Shown here: positions 50,206 to 58,626 of the stretch, piece after piece
Layout: each line of letters begins with the position of its first letter
Position numbering within the stretch: the first letter of the stretch is position 1
Source of the DNA: DATEPR01 sp036491115
GTDB lineage: Bacteria > Actinomycetota > Actinomycetes > Mycobacteriales > Pseudonocardiaceae
Length of the DNA: 64,000 nucleotides
NCBI GenBank assembly: GCA_036491115.1
Contig: DASXCQ010000100.1
Location: forward strand, 62,001 to 126,000
Direction of reading: 5' to 3'
Notes under the pieces: model-generated
Told to the model about the DNA's origin: nothing
The model's input: the letters and a program-made list of their open reading frames with translations, nothing else
The model's database searches: none
Program-made: the position numbers and the translations under genes

Positions 50206-50321
50206 GCGCGGTCCCCACCGCGCGATTCCCCGGCCGGCGGCGGCATCCCCTCGAACCGTGCCCGCCGGTTTCCCTGTTCCCCCTTGGTTCCCCCGATTCC
50301 CCGGTCCCCCGTGTCCGCCGG

Positions 50322-51254
50322 TCAGCCGACCGCGGACGTCACCACGACGTTGCCCGAACCGGTGCGGCCGCGCAGTTCCAGCTTCGCCTCCGCATCGGCG
50401 GGTGGCCGCTCGGACAGGTCGAGTTCGCTGCGCGCCTGGCCGGAGCCGGACCGCAGGTCCAGCCGCGCCTTCGCGCCCGACCGCACGCCGATCCGGATCT
50501 CGCCGGAGCCGGTGACCAGTTCCACCTGGCCGCAGGCCGCGTCCGCCACGGTGATGTCACCGCTGCCGGTGCGCACCCGCACGTCGCTCTGCACCGCGCC
50601 GAGCCAGACGTCCCCGCTGCCGGTGATGAGCGTGGCCGCACCGCCCACCGAGGAGACCTCGATCTCGCCGCTGCCGCTGCGGGCCCGCAGGCCGGCCAGC
50701 ATCGGGCCGAGCCGCAGCGCACCGGAACCGGAGTGGATCTCCGCCGGGCCGTCGGCCCGGTCCAGCGTGACGCTGCCCGATCCGGCGTGCAGCTTGACCC
50801 TGGCGGCCGGGCCGGTGACGGTCATGTCCGCCGAACCGACGGACACCCCCAGGCTCGACCCGGCGGGGGCGCGCACGGTCACCGCCAGCGGAATGAGGTG
50901 GTGCTGCCGGGGCGACTGCACGATCAGCTTGCCGCCGACCATGTCGACGCGGGTCTCCCGGACCACCGTCTGGGCCGCGGTCGCGCCGGTCCCGGCGAAC
51001 TGTCCGGCACCGAACCAGTCCAACATGCTGGCCAGGCCCTGCATCCACGGCGAGGACGCACTCGGCTCGTAGCGGATCTCGACGCTCGCGCCCGGCTCCT
51101 CCACCAGTGCGATCGTCACCCGCCCCGCGCCCAGCGCCACGTCGATCTCCAGCGGCCCACTGGCGTCGAAGTTCTCCCGGCGAACGATCTCCTCGCCACC
51201 GGGATCGTCCTGGACACTGTCGTTGATCACGTCGTCCGTCATGATCGTGTACAC
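50322..51254 (-). CDS. DUF4097-type beta-helix repeat protein
   Basis: A 310-residue protein with no signal peptide. Its C-terminal two thirds are beta-strand repeats of about 20 residues built on GSGS/GSGD turns: HAGSGSVTLDRADGPAEIH, SGSGALRLG, RSGSGEIEVSSVGGAATL, TGSGDVWLG, RTGSGDITV, TGSGEIRIG, RSGSGQ, RTGSGNVVV. This is the DUF4097/adhesin-like repeat. The GTG at 51254 follows GGGGAGA. It lies 24 bp downstream of the RHH gene in the same direction, so the pair is probably one operon. Confidence 0.75.
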   Translation of the reverse strand: MYTIMTDDVINDSVQDDPGGEEIVRRENFDASGPLEIDVALGAGRVTIALVEEPGASVEIRYEPSASSPWMQGLASMLDWFGAGQFAGTGATAAQTVVRETRVDMVGGKLIVQSPRQHHLIPLAVTVRAPAGSSLGVSVGSADMTVTGPAARVKLHAGSGSVTLDRADGPAEIHSGSGALRLGPMLAGLRARSGSGEIEVSSVGGAATLITGSGDVWLGAVQSDVRVRTGSGDITVADAACGQVELVTGSGEIRIGVRSGAKARLDLRSGSGQARSELDLSERPPADAEAKLELRGRTGSGNVVVTSAVG

Positions 51255-51278
51255 CGTTTCTCTCCCCAAGTTTCCCGG

Positions 51279-51872
51279 TCAGCCTTCGACCCAGCCGCGC
51301 AGATGGGACTGACCCCGCCCGCCGCGACCGGACCGGTCGTCGTCCTCCCGCCCGCGCTGTTCGCCGGACCATCCCCACGTGCTCCAGTTCTGCTCCCACG
51401 GGTTGGTGTGACCCCCGTGGCCGCCGCGAGCGCGGTTGCGACCGCGCTCGCGCAGTGCCCCCTGCACCGCCTGGGACACGAAGGCGTTCAGCGACACACC
51501 CCGGGCCGACGCGGCCTCCTCCGCCTTCGCCTTCAGGTCCTCCAGCAGCCGCACGGTGATCCGGCTGATGTCGCCGGTCGGATCGGCCATACTCGGTGGG
51601 GGATCGTCGGTCGGTTCGTGGTCGAACGCCGGCGTCCCGGTCACGACCACTTGTACGTCCTGGCCGTCGAGTCTGACCTCGACCACCTTGTCCTCCAGGG
51701 CGAGCGTCACCTCGCCCGCCAGGTCGGACAGGGCGTTCATGATCGCCAGTCGGGCGGCGGGCTCGATGCTCGCGGCCAGCACGCTGGCGGTGGTCCTGGT
51801 CTGGGCGTCACCGGCTGCGGCGGCGGTGGTGAGGCTGTCCCGCAGTGCCGCGATGTAAGGGCTGAGATCCAT
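51279..51872 (-). CDS. Ribbon-helix-helix (HicB-like) regulatory protein
   Basis: A 197-residue protein with an N-terminal DUF1902-like/HicB-like alpha/beta part (LALEDKVVEVRLDGQDVQVV) and a ribbon-helix-helix domain at about 103-140. The latter has ISRITVRLLEDLKAKAEEAA then ARGVSLNAFVSQAVQGAL. A Gly/Arg/Trp-rich tail follows (GGHGGHTNPWEQNW, GRGGRGQSHLRG). No HicA-like toxin gene is adjacent; the partner gene is DUF4097. An array of TGACGCCA-like half-sites overlaps its start, pointing to autorepression. Confidence 0.78.
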   Translation of the reverse strand: MDLSPYIAALRDSLTTAAAAGDAQTRTTASVLAASIEPAARLAIMNALSDLAGEVTLALEDKVVEVRLDGQDVQVVVTGTPAFDHEPTDDPPPSMADPTGDISRITVRLLEDLKAKAEEAASARGVSLNAFVSQAVQGALRERGRNRARGGHGGHTNPWEQNWSTWGWSGEQRGREDDDRSGRGGRGQSHLRGWVEG

Positions 51873-51967
51873 GACGCCATCATGACGTCACGCTTGACGC
51901 CATGTCAAGGCTTCGTGGCGTCACGATGACGCCACCCTGCTGTCGTGATGGCGCCGTGATGATGTCA
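51872..51967. promoter_or_regulatory. Array of TGACGCCA-like half-sites between RHH gene and thyX
   Basis: TGACGCCA occurs at 51872-51879, 51895-51902 and 51927-51934, its complement TGGCGTCA at 51916-51923, and the variant TGACGTCA at 51883-51890. Weaker relatives are at 51946 (TGATGGCG) and 51960 (TGATGTCA). Starts are 11, 12, 21 and 11 bp apart, near whole helical turns. That layout is what ribbon-helix-helix repressors bind cooperatively. It covers the RHH start codon and the space before thyX. Confidence 0.65.
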
Positions 51968-52051
51968 TCCGTGCGTCACGGGTGTGTCGTCGGACCGTGC
52001 GGTTAGGCTGGCTGAGCAGCGGACCAGGGTGGTGCAGAGGGGAGTACGGCC

Positions 52052-52804
52052 GTGACCGAAACGGTGGCGCCCAAGGTAGTGCTGATCGGCAAAACCGAGT
52101 TCTTCCCACCGCCGGACGTGCCGTGGGCGACCGACACCGACGGTGGCGAGGCACTCGCCGAGTTCGCCGGCCGGGCGTGCTACCAGTCGTGGAAGAAGCC
52201 CAACCCGGCCACCGCCACGAACGCCGGCTACCTGCGGCACATCCTCGAGGTCGGCCACCTGTCGGTGCTGGAGCACGGCTCCGTCACCTTCTACCTGACC
52301 GGCGTGTCCCGGTCGCTGACCCACGAGCTCATCCGGCACCGCCACTTCTCGTACTCGCAACTCTCCCAGCGCTACGTGCCGGAGAAGCGCGCGGCGATGG
52401 TCGAGCCGGAGGTCATCGCCTCGGATCCGGTGCTGCACGAGAAGTTCCAGGCCGCGGCCGAGGCGAGTGTCGCCGCATACAACGACCTGCTCACCGGGCT
52501 GGAGGAGCGGTTCGCCGACGAGCCCAACCCGACGCTGCGCCGCAAGCAGGCCCGCCAGGCCGCCCGCGCGGTGCTGCCCAACGCCACCGAGACCCGCATT
52601 GTGGTGACCGGCAACTACCGGGCGTGGCGCCACTTCATCGCCATGCGCGCCACTGAGCACGCCGACGTGGAGATCCGCTCGCTGGCCGTGGAATGCCTGC
52701 GGCAGTTGCAGAAGGCCGCGTCGAACGTCTTCGAAGACTTCGCCATCTCGACGCTGCCGGACGGCACGGAAGTGGCCGCCAGCCCGTTCGTCACCGAGGG
52801 CTGA
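52052..52804 (+). CDS. thyX: Flavin-dependent thymidylate synthase
   Basis: FAD- and NADPH-dependent dUMP methylation. The 250-residue protein has the ThyX signature RHRHFSYSQLSQRY, with GHLSVLEHGSVTFYLTGVSR before it and RIVVTGNYRAWRHFIAMR in the C-terminal half. GTG start at 52052. The upstream region carries the half-site array of the RHH regulator, so its promoter may be affected by it. In many actinobacteria dapA follows at once; here it is 10.5 kb away. Confidence 0.95.
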   Translation: MTETVAPKVVLIGKTEFFPPPDVPWATDTDGGEALAEFAGRACYQSWKKPNPATATNAGYLRHILEVGHLSVLEHGSVTFYLTGVSRSLTHELIRHRHFSYSQLSQRYVPEKRAAMVEPEVIASDPVLHEKFQAAAEASVAAYNDLLTGLEERFADEPNPTLRRKQARQAARAVLPNATETRIVVTGNYRAWRHFIAMRATEHADVEIRSLAVECLRQLQKAASNVFEDFAISTLPDGTEVAASPFVTEG

Positions 52805-52806
52805 GC

Positions 52807-53199
52807 GTGCGCAGGCTCACCGTCGACATCCGGCCGGGCGCGTACACCGTGGTGCGGCTGCCCGGCGACGCGCCGGTGCCGGCCGGGTTGCTGGACGGTC
52901 CGAGCGACGACCTGGTGTCCGTCACCAGGACGCGCGAGGAGGTGTCGGTGGTGTGCCGCAGCGAGTCGGCCGTGCCGGCGGACCAGGCCGAGCACGGCTG
53001 GCGGCTGCTCACCGTGCGCGGGCCGATGGAGTTCACCCTCACCGGGATCACCGCGGCCGTGTCCGGTGCCCTGGCCGCCGCGGGCGTCCCGCTGTTCGCA
53101 CTGTCCACTTTCGACACCGATCACCTGCTGGTGAAGGACGACGACCTGGCCAGGGCCACCCGCGCGCTGCGGGACGCCGGCCACGAGGTCGTCGGGTAG
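52807..53199 (+). CDS. ACT-domain protein
   Basis: A 130-residue protein resembling the CASTOR/ACT-like DUF family: RRLTVDIRPGAYTVVRLPGD at the start, VSVVCRSESAV, RLLTVRGPMEFTLTGITAAV and VPLFALSTFDTDHLLVKDDD. Probably a small ligand-binding (amino-acid-sensing) protein; ligand unknown. It starts 3 bp after thyX, so it is co-transcribed. Confidence 0.82.
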   Translation: MRRLTVDIRPGAYTVVRLPGDAPVPAGLLDGPSDDLVSVTRTREEVSVVCRSESAVPADQAEHGWRLLTVRGPMEFTLTGITAAVSGALAAAGVPLFALSTFDTDHLLVKDDDLARATRALRDAGHEVVG

Positions 53200-53208
53200 C
53201 GTACGGAC

Positions 53209-53835
53209 ATGGGCATCGCGACGGACGAGCGCAGCGCGCTCAGTGACCTGTTCGACGAAGTCGGTCCGGACGCGGCGACCCTCTGCGAGGGCTGGCAGGC
53301 CAGGGATCTGGCGGCGCATCTGGTGTTGCGCGACCGCAGGCCGGACGCGGCGGCCGGCATCGCGATCAAGGCGGCGGCCGGCCACACCGAGCGGGTCCAG
53401 CGCGCCATCGCCGCGCGGCCCTGGGCCGCACTCATCGACCAGGTGCGCAGCGGCCCGCCCGCGTGGTCGCCGTTCCGCCTGCCCGGCCTCGCCGATCTGG
53501 TCAACGGCGCAGAGTACTTCGTGCACCACGAGGATCTCCGCCGCGGCCAGCCGGACTGGGCGCCCAGGCCCGCCGACGCCGAGCGGGACGAGGCCGTGTG
53601 GCGGGCCGCGCGGATGACCGGCCGACTGGCCTATCGGCGCAGCCCGGTCGGTGTCCTGCTACGCCGTCCGGACGGCACCGAGTTCACCGTGCACCGCGGT
53701 CCGGACACGGTCGCGATCATCGGTGAACCGGGCGAACTGCTGCTGCACGTCTTCGGCCGCGACGCCGTTCGGGTTTCTTTTGACGGTGATCAGCGCTCGA
53801 TCGCCATCGTGCAGGGCCTGGACCGCGCCTTTTGA
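53209..53835 (+). CDS. TIGR03085-type metal-binding protein (mycothiol-dependent maleylpyruvate isomerase-like fold)
   Basis: A 208-residue actinobacterial protein of the TIGR03085 group, with the DinB/MDMPI four-helix fold. ATLCEGWQARDLAAHLVLRD carries the first conserved His, and NGAEYFVHHEDLRRGQ carries the HHED motif, consistent with a three-His metal site. A small C-terminal beta domain follows. Possible thiol (mycothiol) transferase; substrate unknown. It starts 10 bp after the ACT gene, completing the thyX operon. Confidence 0.82.
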   Translation: MGIATDERSALSDLFDEVGPDAATLCEGWQARDLAAHLVLRDRRPDAAAGIAIKAAAGHTERVQRAIAARPWAALIDQVRSGPPAWSPFRLPGLADLVNGAEYFVHHEDLRRGQPDWAPRPADAERDEAVWRAARMTGRLAYRRSPVGVLLRRPDGTEFTVHRGPDTVAIIGEPGELLLHVFGRDAVRVSFDGDQRSIAIVQGLDRAF

Positions 53836-53902
53836 GCGTTCCCCGCGCGTTGAAAGTTACGGCAGTGCCGGCAGGTTCGGTGATCGGAGTGAATCTTCGC
53901 TC

Positions 53903-53931
53903 TTGACAGAAGGTCGCCATTGCCGGACTCT
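53903..53931 (+). promoter_or_regulatory. Candidate promoter for the LacI gene
   Basis: TTGACA (53903-53908) is a consensus -35, followed 17 bp later by GACTCT (53926-53931), an acceptable -10. It lies about 50 bp before the LacI start, within a 146-bp gap of lower GC than its surroundings. Confidence 0.4.
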
Positions 53932-53981
53932 CCGTGCAGGACTTCGACGCGCTGGCCGGCGACAGCGGAGAAGGAGTGCCA

Positions 53982-55013
53982 ATGGAGGCACCTACATACC
54001 GCGGTTCGTCGTCGGCTGAGGAACGCAAGCCAACGCTCGCTGAAGTGGCGAGACGTGCTGGCGTATCCACCGCGACAGCGTCCCGGGTACTCAACCGGTC
54101 CGCGCCGGTCAGCGTCGGTACGCTGGCCAGAGTCGAACGCGCGGTGCGAGAACTGGGCTACGTCAGACATCGCGCACCCAGCGCGACCGCCCGCAACACG
54201 GGGGCGGTATCGGTCGTCGTATTCGACGACATGGTTCACTATCAATCGGACGCGTTCTATTCCCGAGTGCTCCTGGGAGCGGAACGTGAAGTGGTGCGTG
54301 CGGGCCGGGAACTGGTCGTGCTCACCGCGTTGCGACATTCTCCGCGCGATTCACTGCTGCGTTTTCTGTGCGGCGGTCACGTCGACGGCGTCGTCATGGT
54401 CGGTATGCGGGACGACGACACTCCGGCCCAACTGGTGCGGGCGGCCGGAGTTCCCGTGGTCTGCCTCGGCGGGCCACATCTGTCCGACGACCTGCCTTCC
54501 GTCGACGCCGACAACAAAGGTGGCGCGAAACAAGCGGTAACCCATCTGATCAAATCCGGCCGCAGATCCATCGCCACCATTGCCGGACCGAGGGACATGG
54601 TGGCGGCGTCGGACCGGCTGACCGGTTATCGGCAGGCGATGGAAGAGGCGGGAATGGAACCGGCGGGCGTGGTCTGCCGGGGCGATTTCACCGCGTCCTC
54701 CGGTGAGCACGCCATGCTCCGGCTGCTGGACCGGCACCCGGACGTGGACGCGGTGTTCGCCGCGTCGGACATGATGGCGCTGGGCGCACTCCGTGCCCTG
54801 CACCGATTAGGCGTCCGTGTGCCGGACTACGTCGCCGTCGTCGGCTTCGACGACGCGGCGCTGGCGAGGCACACGGTGCCGCTGCTGACCACGGTCCGGC
54901 AGCCCGTCGAGGAGATGGGCGCGCGCTCCGTGGTCGAGGTGCTGGACGCCGGCGCCGTCGGCGATCGGCGCGTCGTCATGCCGACTACGCTGGTACTCCG
55001 AGATTCCGCCTGA
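53982..55013 (+). CDS. LacI family transcriptional regulator
   Basis: A 343-residue LacI/GalR protein. The helix-turn-helix and hinge are PTLAEVARRAGVSTATASRV then LNRSAPVS (about residues 17-45). The periplasmic-binding-protein-like effector domain follows (VVMVGMRDDD, HLIKSGRRSIATIAGP, VDAVFAASDMMALGAL, VAVVGFDDAALA). Effector probably a sugar. GGAGAAGGAG precedes the ATG. The only carbohydrate gene near it is the GH48 cellulase at 62.8 kb, whose promoter carries a LacI-type palindrome. Codon use is slightly less GC-biased than in neighbouring genes. Confidence 0.9.
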   Translation: MEAPTYRGSSSAEERKPTLAEVARRAGVSTATASRVLNRSAPVSVGTLARVERAVRELGYVRHRAPSATARNTGAVSVVVFDDMVHYQSDAFYSRVLLGAEREVVRAGRELVVLTALRHSPRDSLLRFLCGGHVDGVVMVGMRDDDTPAQLVRAAGVPVVCLGGPHLSDDLPSVDADNKGGAKQAVTHLIKSGRRSIATIAGPRDMVAASDRLTGYRQAMEEAGMEPAGVVCRGDFTASSGEHAMLRLLDRHPDVDAVFAASDMMALGALRALHRLGVRVPDYVAVVGFDDAALARHTVPLLTTVRQPVEEMGARSVVEVLDAGAVGDRRVVMPTTLVLRDSA

Positions 55014-55095
55014 ACATTCCGCTAAGGTGACCCGCGGGTCGGCATTCGGCCGACGAATGCCGACCCGTCGCGCGGGCGAGCGGAGGGGGCGGGGC

Positions 55096-55881
55096 GTGAC
55101 TCGGGGATTCGAGTGCACATTCTTGGAACTGGATGCCATCGGCGACGCACTGGACCTGGATCTGCGCCAGTTTCCGTTCCAGTTCCCGGTACACGGTGAA
55201 TTCATCGAGGAACGGGTCCGGTTGCTGGAGGCCGCCCACGACTCCCTGACCGGCAAGGGCCTGATCGACGGCCCCCGGTTCGTCCCCGACGTCGAGGACC
55301 TGCTCGGCCTGTTCGCGCGGGGGAGTGTGGCGATCGCCGTCGTCGGCAGCGTCGACGGCGAGGGCCTGTGCGCCAGGGCGGTCACCGACAACCGGTTCGG
55401 CGTCCTCGCCGTGCAGCACGGCCAGGCGATCACGTTCGACCCGGTCACGCCGGCCTCACTGGTGCGGGCCACGCTGTCCCTGCTGCCCGCTCATCGCCCC
55501 GGCCCCGGCAGCTCGGTCATGATCACCGACGACCAGCCGATTCCCGCCGGGCGGCACCGGGCCCGGGAAGAGGACCTGTCCGAGCGCCGGTACCTCCAGT
55601 CCGGCCGGTCCGGTGGTGCTTCCGGAGCGAATCAGCTGGCGATCGTGGACGAGATCATGCGCCGGCCCAGGATCGGCAGCGGATACCTGACGGTCACCAC
55701 CCGCAACCGCAACGGCCGGGAGAGCGAGCCGATGACCATGAGCTGGCTGGACACCGACGCGGGCCGCTACGCCGTCCTCCCCTCCATCGGCCCGGACGGC
55801 CGCACCCACGTCACGTACACCCCAGCTGACCAGGCAAGACTCGACCAGAGCCTGACGCGACTGGTGGACCTGGCCACCTGA
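55096..55881 (+). CDS. EspG-family ESX secretion-associated chaperone
   Basis: A 261-residue EspG-like protein, expected to chaperone PE/PPE-type substrates to a type VII secretion system in the cytoplasm. The N-terminal segment LELDAIGDALDLDLRQFPFQ then FPVHGEF is typical of EspG from non-mycobacterial actinobacteria, as are VAIAVVGSVDGEGLCARAVT and the C-terminal GYLTVTTRNRNGRESEPMTM. GTG start with GGAGG upstream. It leads a small group with PE-like, lipoprotein and PPE-like genes. Confidence 0.82.
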   Translation: MTRGFECTFLELDAIGDALDLDLRQFPFQFPVHGEFIEERVRLLEAAHDSLTGKGLIDGPRFVPDVEDLLGLFARGSVAIAVVGSVDGEGLCARAVTDNRFGVLAVQHGQAITFDPVTPASLVRATLSLLPAHRPGPGSSVMITDDQPIPAGRHRAREEDLSERRYLQSGRSGGASGANQLAIVDEIMRRPRIGSGYLTVTTRNRNGRESEPMTMSWLDTDAGRYAVLPSIGPDGRTHVTYTPADQARLDQSLTRLVDLAT

Positions 55882-55982
55882 TCGGGTGACGATCTCGAAC
55901 TTTGGGGAACCGGACACCCGGTGGGATGCGTCTTGCTACCGTGTTCTCACGCTGAGTGTGACCGTGGGGAGGTCGATCGACG

Positions 55983-56396
55983 ATGTTCGCGCCAGAGACC
56001 GGCGGAGGTGGCGGAAGCGCGGGCTTCCAGGGCATCACGACGGCGGTGGACAGCCTGGTGGCTGCCGGGAGCGCGGGTTTCGCCCTGAGCGAGAACGGCG
56101 GCCAGCCCCTGATCGCCGCGATCCAGTCCCTCCAGGCCGAGGTGCGGAGTGCGCTAGGTAACTCCACGCAGCTCCAGGCCCAACCACCGCTGGGAAGCAC
56201 GCCGAACGCGAAGGTCTACAAACCGTTCCTCGCCACCATTGCTAGCGATCCGGACCAGGGCGCGATCACGGTGCTGAGAAAGCTGCAGGACGATCTGAAC
56301 CGGGCCGAGGCCGTCATCAAGCAGGCGATGAAGAACTTCGACGAGGCTGACGCGGACTCCGCGACGAACGTCAACAACTCGGGGATCTGGACCTGA
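55983..56396 (+). CDS. PE-like/ESX-associated helical protein
   Basis: A 137-residue protein, Gly-rich at the N terminus (MFAPETGGGGGSAGF), then helical: TTAVDSLVAAGSAGFALSEN and IAAIQSLQAEVRSAL, with VLRKLQDDLNRAEAVIKQAM near the end. The size and helix-turn-helix outline fit a PE-like partner for the PPE-like protein downstream, though the PE motif itself is not seen. It lies between EspG and a lipoprotein gene in the same direction. Confidence 0.6.
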   Translation: MFAPETGGGGGSAGFQGITTAVDSLVAAGSAGFALSENGGQPLIAAIQSLQAEVRSALGNSTQLQAQPPLGSTPNAKVYKPFLATIASDPDQGAITVLRKLQDDLNRAEAVIKQAMKNFDEADADSATNVNNSGIWT

Positions 56397-56416
56397 TCGA
56401 GGTGCGAGGAACCCAC

Positions 56417-56968
56417 GTGAAGCGTCTCGTCATGCTTGCCGGCCTGGCCACATTGACGATAGGACTTGCCGCGTGCAGCGGTGGGCCCACGTTGGGCCAG
56501 CCGACCGCTGCGCCGTCCAGTTCCGGTGGCGGCCAAGACACCAGCCCCGCCAACCCCTCATCTTCCGCCAGCAGTTCGGGCGGACTACCGGTCAGCCAGC
56601 CTTGTTCGCTGCTGTCCGCCGCGCAGCTGAGCCAACTGGGCGTGTCCACTCAGCCGACCCAGGACATGGTCGGCACCGCCCCCTCGTGCGAGATGGACAA
56701 CGGCGAGGACAACATCAACCTGGCCATCCGTACGACCGGCGGCCTTGGCGCCCTCACGTCGGCCCAGCTCGGCCGCCCTCTGCGCGACACGACAGTCGGG
56801 TCGCATCAGGCCAAGGAATCAGTGAGCACCAACGACCAACCGTGCCTGATCGCCATCGGGGTCGCTGCGTCGTCCAGGGTGGACGTGGTCGTGACCGGGA
56901 ACGGGGACACCGATCCCTGTCCCCTCGCGATGACCGTCGCCACATTCGTCGAACCGAACTTGCCGTGA
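56417..56968 (+). CDS. DUF3558-like lipoprotein
   Basis: A 183-residue lipoprotein. The signal VKRLVMLAGLATLTIGLAAC ends in a lipobox (LAAC, Cys20), followed by a Ser/Pro/Gly-rich linker. The folded domain has four Cys (SQPCSLLSAAQLSQLG, PSCEMDNG, QPCLIAIG, DPCPLAMT), as in DUF3558 proteins of Pseudonocardiales. The GTG at 56417 is chosen for its GAGG site and for a normal signal-peptide length; GTG at 56402 adds five residues. Confidence 0.82.
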   Translation: MKRLVMLAGLATLTIGLAACSGGPTLGQPTAAPSSSGGGQDTSPANPSSSASSSGGLPVSQPCSLLSAAQLSQLGVSTQPTQDMVGTAPSCEMDNGEDNINLAIRTTGGLGALTSAQLGRPLRDTTVGSHQAKESVSTNDQPCLIAIGVAASSRVDVVVTGNGDTDPCPLAMTVATFVEPNLP

Positions 56969-56981
56969 GGATGGGGAGACC

Positions 56982-58508
56982 ATGACGGGGAACGGTGTGC
57001 CGGATCCGAGCAAGTCGGCGACCAGCAACGCCTACCAGCACTGGCACCTGCATCACTATCACGACGTCAAGAACGTGAACCAGGTCGACCAGGCGGCCTT
57101 GAAGCGTGACCGGACCAAGTTCGGCCCGTTCGGCCCGCTCGTGCACAAGTTCGAAGGCACCAGCGAGGTCGACGGTCAGCTCAGCTCGACCGCCAAGGGT
57201 CTGAAGCAGGGGCTGACCATGCGGTCGGCGCCGGCCGCCGCGGGCGCCTTCTACCCCGGCATCCCCCACGGCACGCTGTACGACAGCGTGACCAACGGGG
57301 TCAGCCCGGACCAGGTCGGCCAGGTCAGCGACACGTGGGTGAGCATCGGCAACGGCCTGACCAACCTGCAGGACACGGTCGCGAAGGGGATCGCGAGCAG
57401 CGAGGTGACCTGGCAGGGCAACTCGGGTGACAAGGCCCGCCAGTCGATCGCCACCCTGGGCAACAACGCCGGCCAGGCCGGGCAGGCGTCCCAGTTGGCA
57501 GGTGTGCTGTCCGGGCAGCAGTCCGAGGCGCTGCAGAACGCGAAGAACTCGGTTCCGAAGCCGCCGAATCCGGCGTTCGATCCGCAGTCCGCGCAGGCGC
57601 ATCTGCAGACCATCACCAATCCGGTTGCCTACGCCGCCCAGGCGGCGAAAGACGTGGCGACCGCCCAGGTGCAGAAGGAAGCGCACCAGCAGGCCGCACA
57701 CATCGTGCAGCAGTACGACCACACCGTCGCGCAGACATCGGCCAACATGCCCGCGTTCGCACCCGCTCCGCCCAAGGCCAAGACGCCGCCCCCGCCCACC
57801 AGCCAGCCGATTTCGTCGCCTGGTGGTCCTGGCGGCCCGCCCGGTGGCGGCAGTCCCGTCCAGTCGCCGGTGAGCGGCGGTCCGATCGTACGGACGCCGA
57901 CCGGACCCACCGGACCGGGCAACGGCGGCAGGCCCGTCACCGGCACACCGGTGCAGATCGATCCGCACAACCCGCTACCCCAGCCCAGTGGCCCACCGGG
58001 CACGACCACGACGCAGGGCTTCAACCCGCCGCCGATGACCACTGGGCCCGGCGGACCCTCCACGTTGCCACCCGGCAGCGGCGGCACGGCCGGCGGGTTG
58101 GGCGGTGCCGGTGGCGTCTCCGGTGCCGGTGGCGGCATGTTCGGCGGGCCGATGGGTGGCATGGCCGGGCTCGGTGGCGGTGGCGGCGCGAGCGGCGGCT
58201 TCGGCGCCGGCGGCGCTCGGTCCGGGATCGGGGCCGGTGGGCTCGGTGCCGGGTCGGAGAGTTCGGCCGGTGGGTCGCGGTCCGGGATCGGGGCCGGTTC
58301 GGCCGCGGCTGAGGAGGCCGCGATGGCCGAGGGCGGCGCGGGCGGCGGTCGGGGTGGCGCTGGCGGCGGCATGCCGATGGGCGCGGGCGGCCGTGGTGGT
58401 CGAGGCGGCGACGACGGCGAGCACCGGCGGCCGTCCTGGCTGCTGGAGACCGACGAGGGCATCTTCGGCACCGACGAGCGGACGGCACCGCCGGTGATCG
58501 GCGAGTAG
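56982..58508 (+). CDS. PPE-like/WXG-domain protein with long Pro/Gly-rich tail
   Basis: A 508-residue protein. The first 260 residues are mostly helical with a WxG turn in SSEVTWQGNSGDKARQSIAT, the hallmark of WXG100/PPE-like ESX substrates. Residues about 265-450 are Pro-rich then Gly-rich (PPPPTSQP, GGLGGAGGVSGAGGG). The end is conserved in this type: RRPSWLLETDEGIFGTDERT then APPVIGE. It is probably exported by a type VII system whose core genes are not in the window. It is followed by a strong hairpin. Confidence 0.82.
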   Translation: MTGNGVPDPSKSATSNAYQHWHLHHYHDVKNVNQVDQAALKRDRTKFGPFGPLVHKFEGTSEVDGQLSSTAKGLKQGLTMRSAPAAAGAFYPGIPHGTLYDSVTNGVSPDQVGQVSDTWVSIGNGLTNLQDTVAKGIASSEVTWQGNSGDKARQSIATLGNNAGQAGQASQLAGVLSGQQSEALQNAKNSVPKPPNPAFDPQSAQAHLQTITNPVAYAAQAAKDVATAQVQKEAHQQAAHIVQQYDHTVAQTSANMPAFAPAPPKAKTPPPPTSQPISSPGGPGGPPGGGSPVQSPVSGGPIVRTPTGPTGPGNGGRPVTGTPVQIDPHNPLPQPSGPPGTTTTQGFNPPPMTTGPGGPSTLPPGSGGTAGGLGGAGGVSGAGGGMFGGPMGGMAGLGGGGGASGGFGAGGARSGIGAGGLGAGSESSAGGSRSGIGAGSAAAEEAAMAEGGAGGGRGGAGGGMPMGAGGRGGRGGDDGEHRRPSWLLETDEGIFGTDERTAPPVIGE

Positions 58509-58525
58509 GGCACGCGAACAACCTG

Positions 58526-58566
58526 GGCCGCCGTGCCCGCAACCCCCCGGGGCGGGCACGGCGGCC
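58526..58566 (+). terminator. 15-bp perfect hairpin after the PPE-like gene
   Basis: GGCCGCCGTGCCCGC (58526-58540) and GCGGGCACGGCGGCC (58552-58566) are exact complements around an 11-nt loop, 17 bp after the stop and followed by TTGT. It closes the ESX-associated operon. Confidence 0.8.
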
Positions 58567-58626
58567 TTGTGCGTGACCACAGACCTGTGACCAGCGCAAG
58601 GACATCCTCGACTGACCAGGTCGGGC

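Noticed and set aside
51279..51872. HicAB toxin-antitoxin pair
   Set aside because: Only the HicB-like/RHH component is present; the neighbouring genes (DUF4097, thyX) are not toxins of the HicA type.
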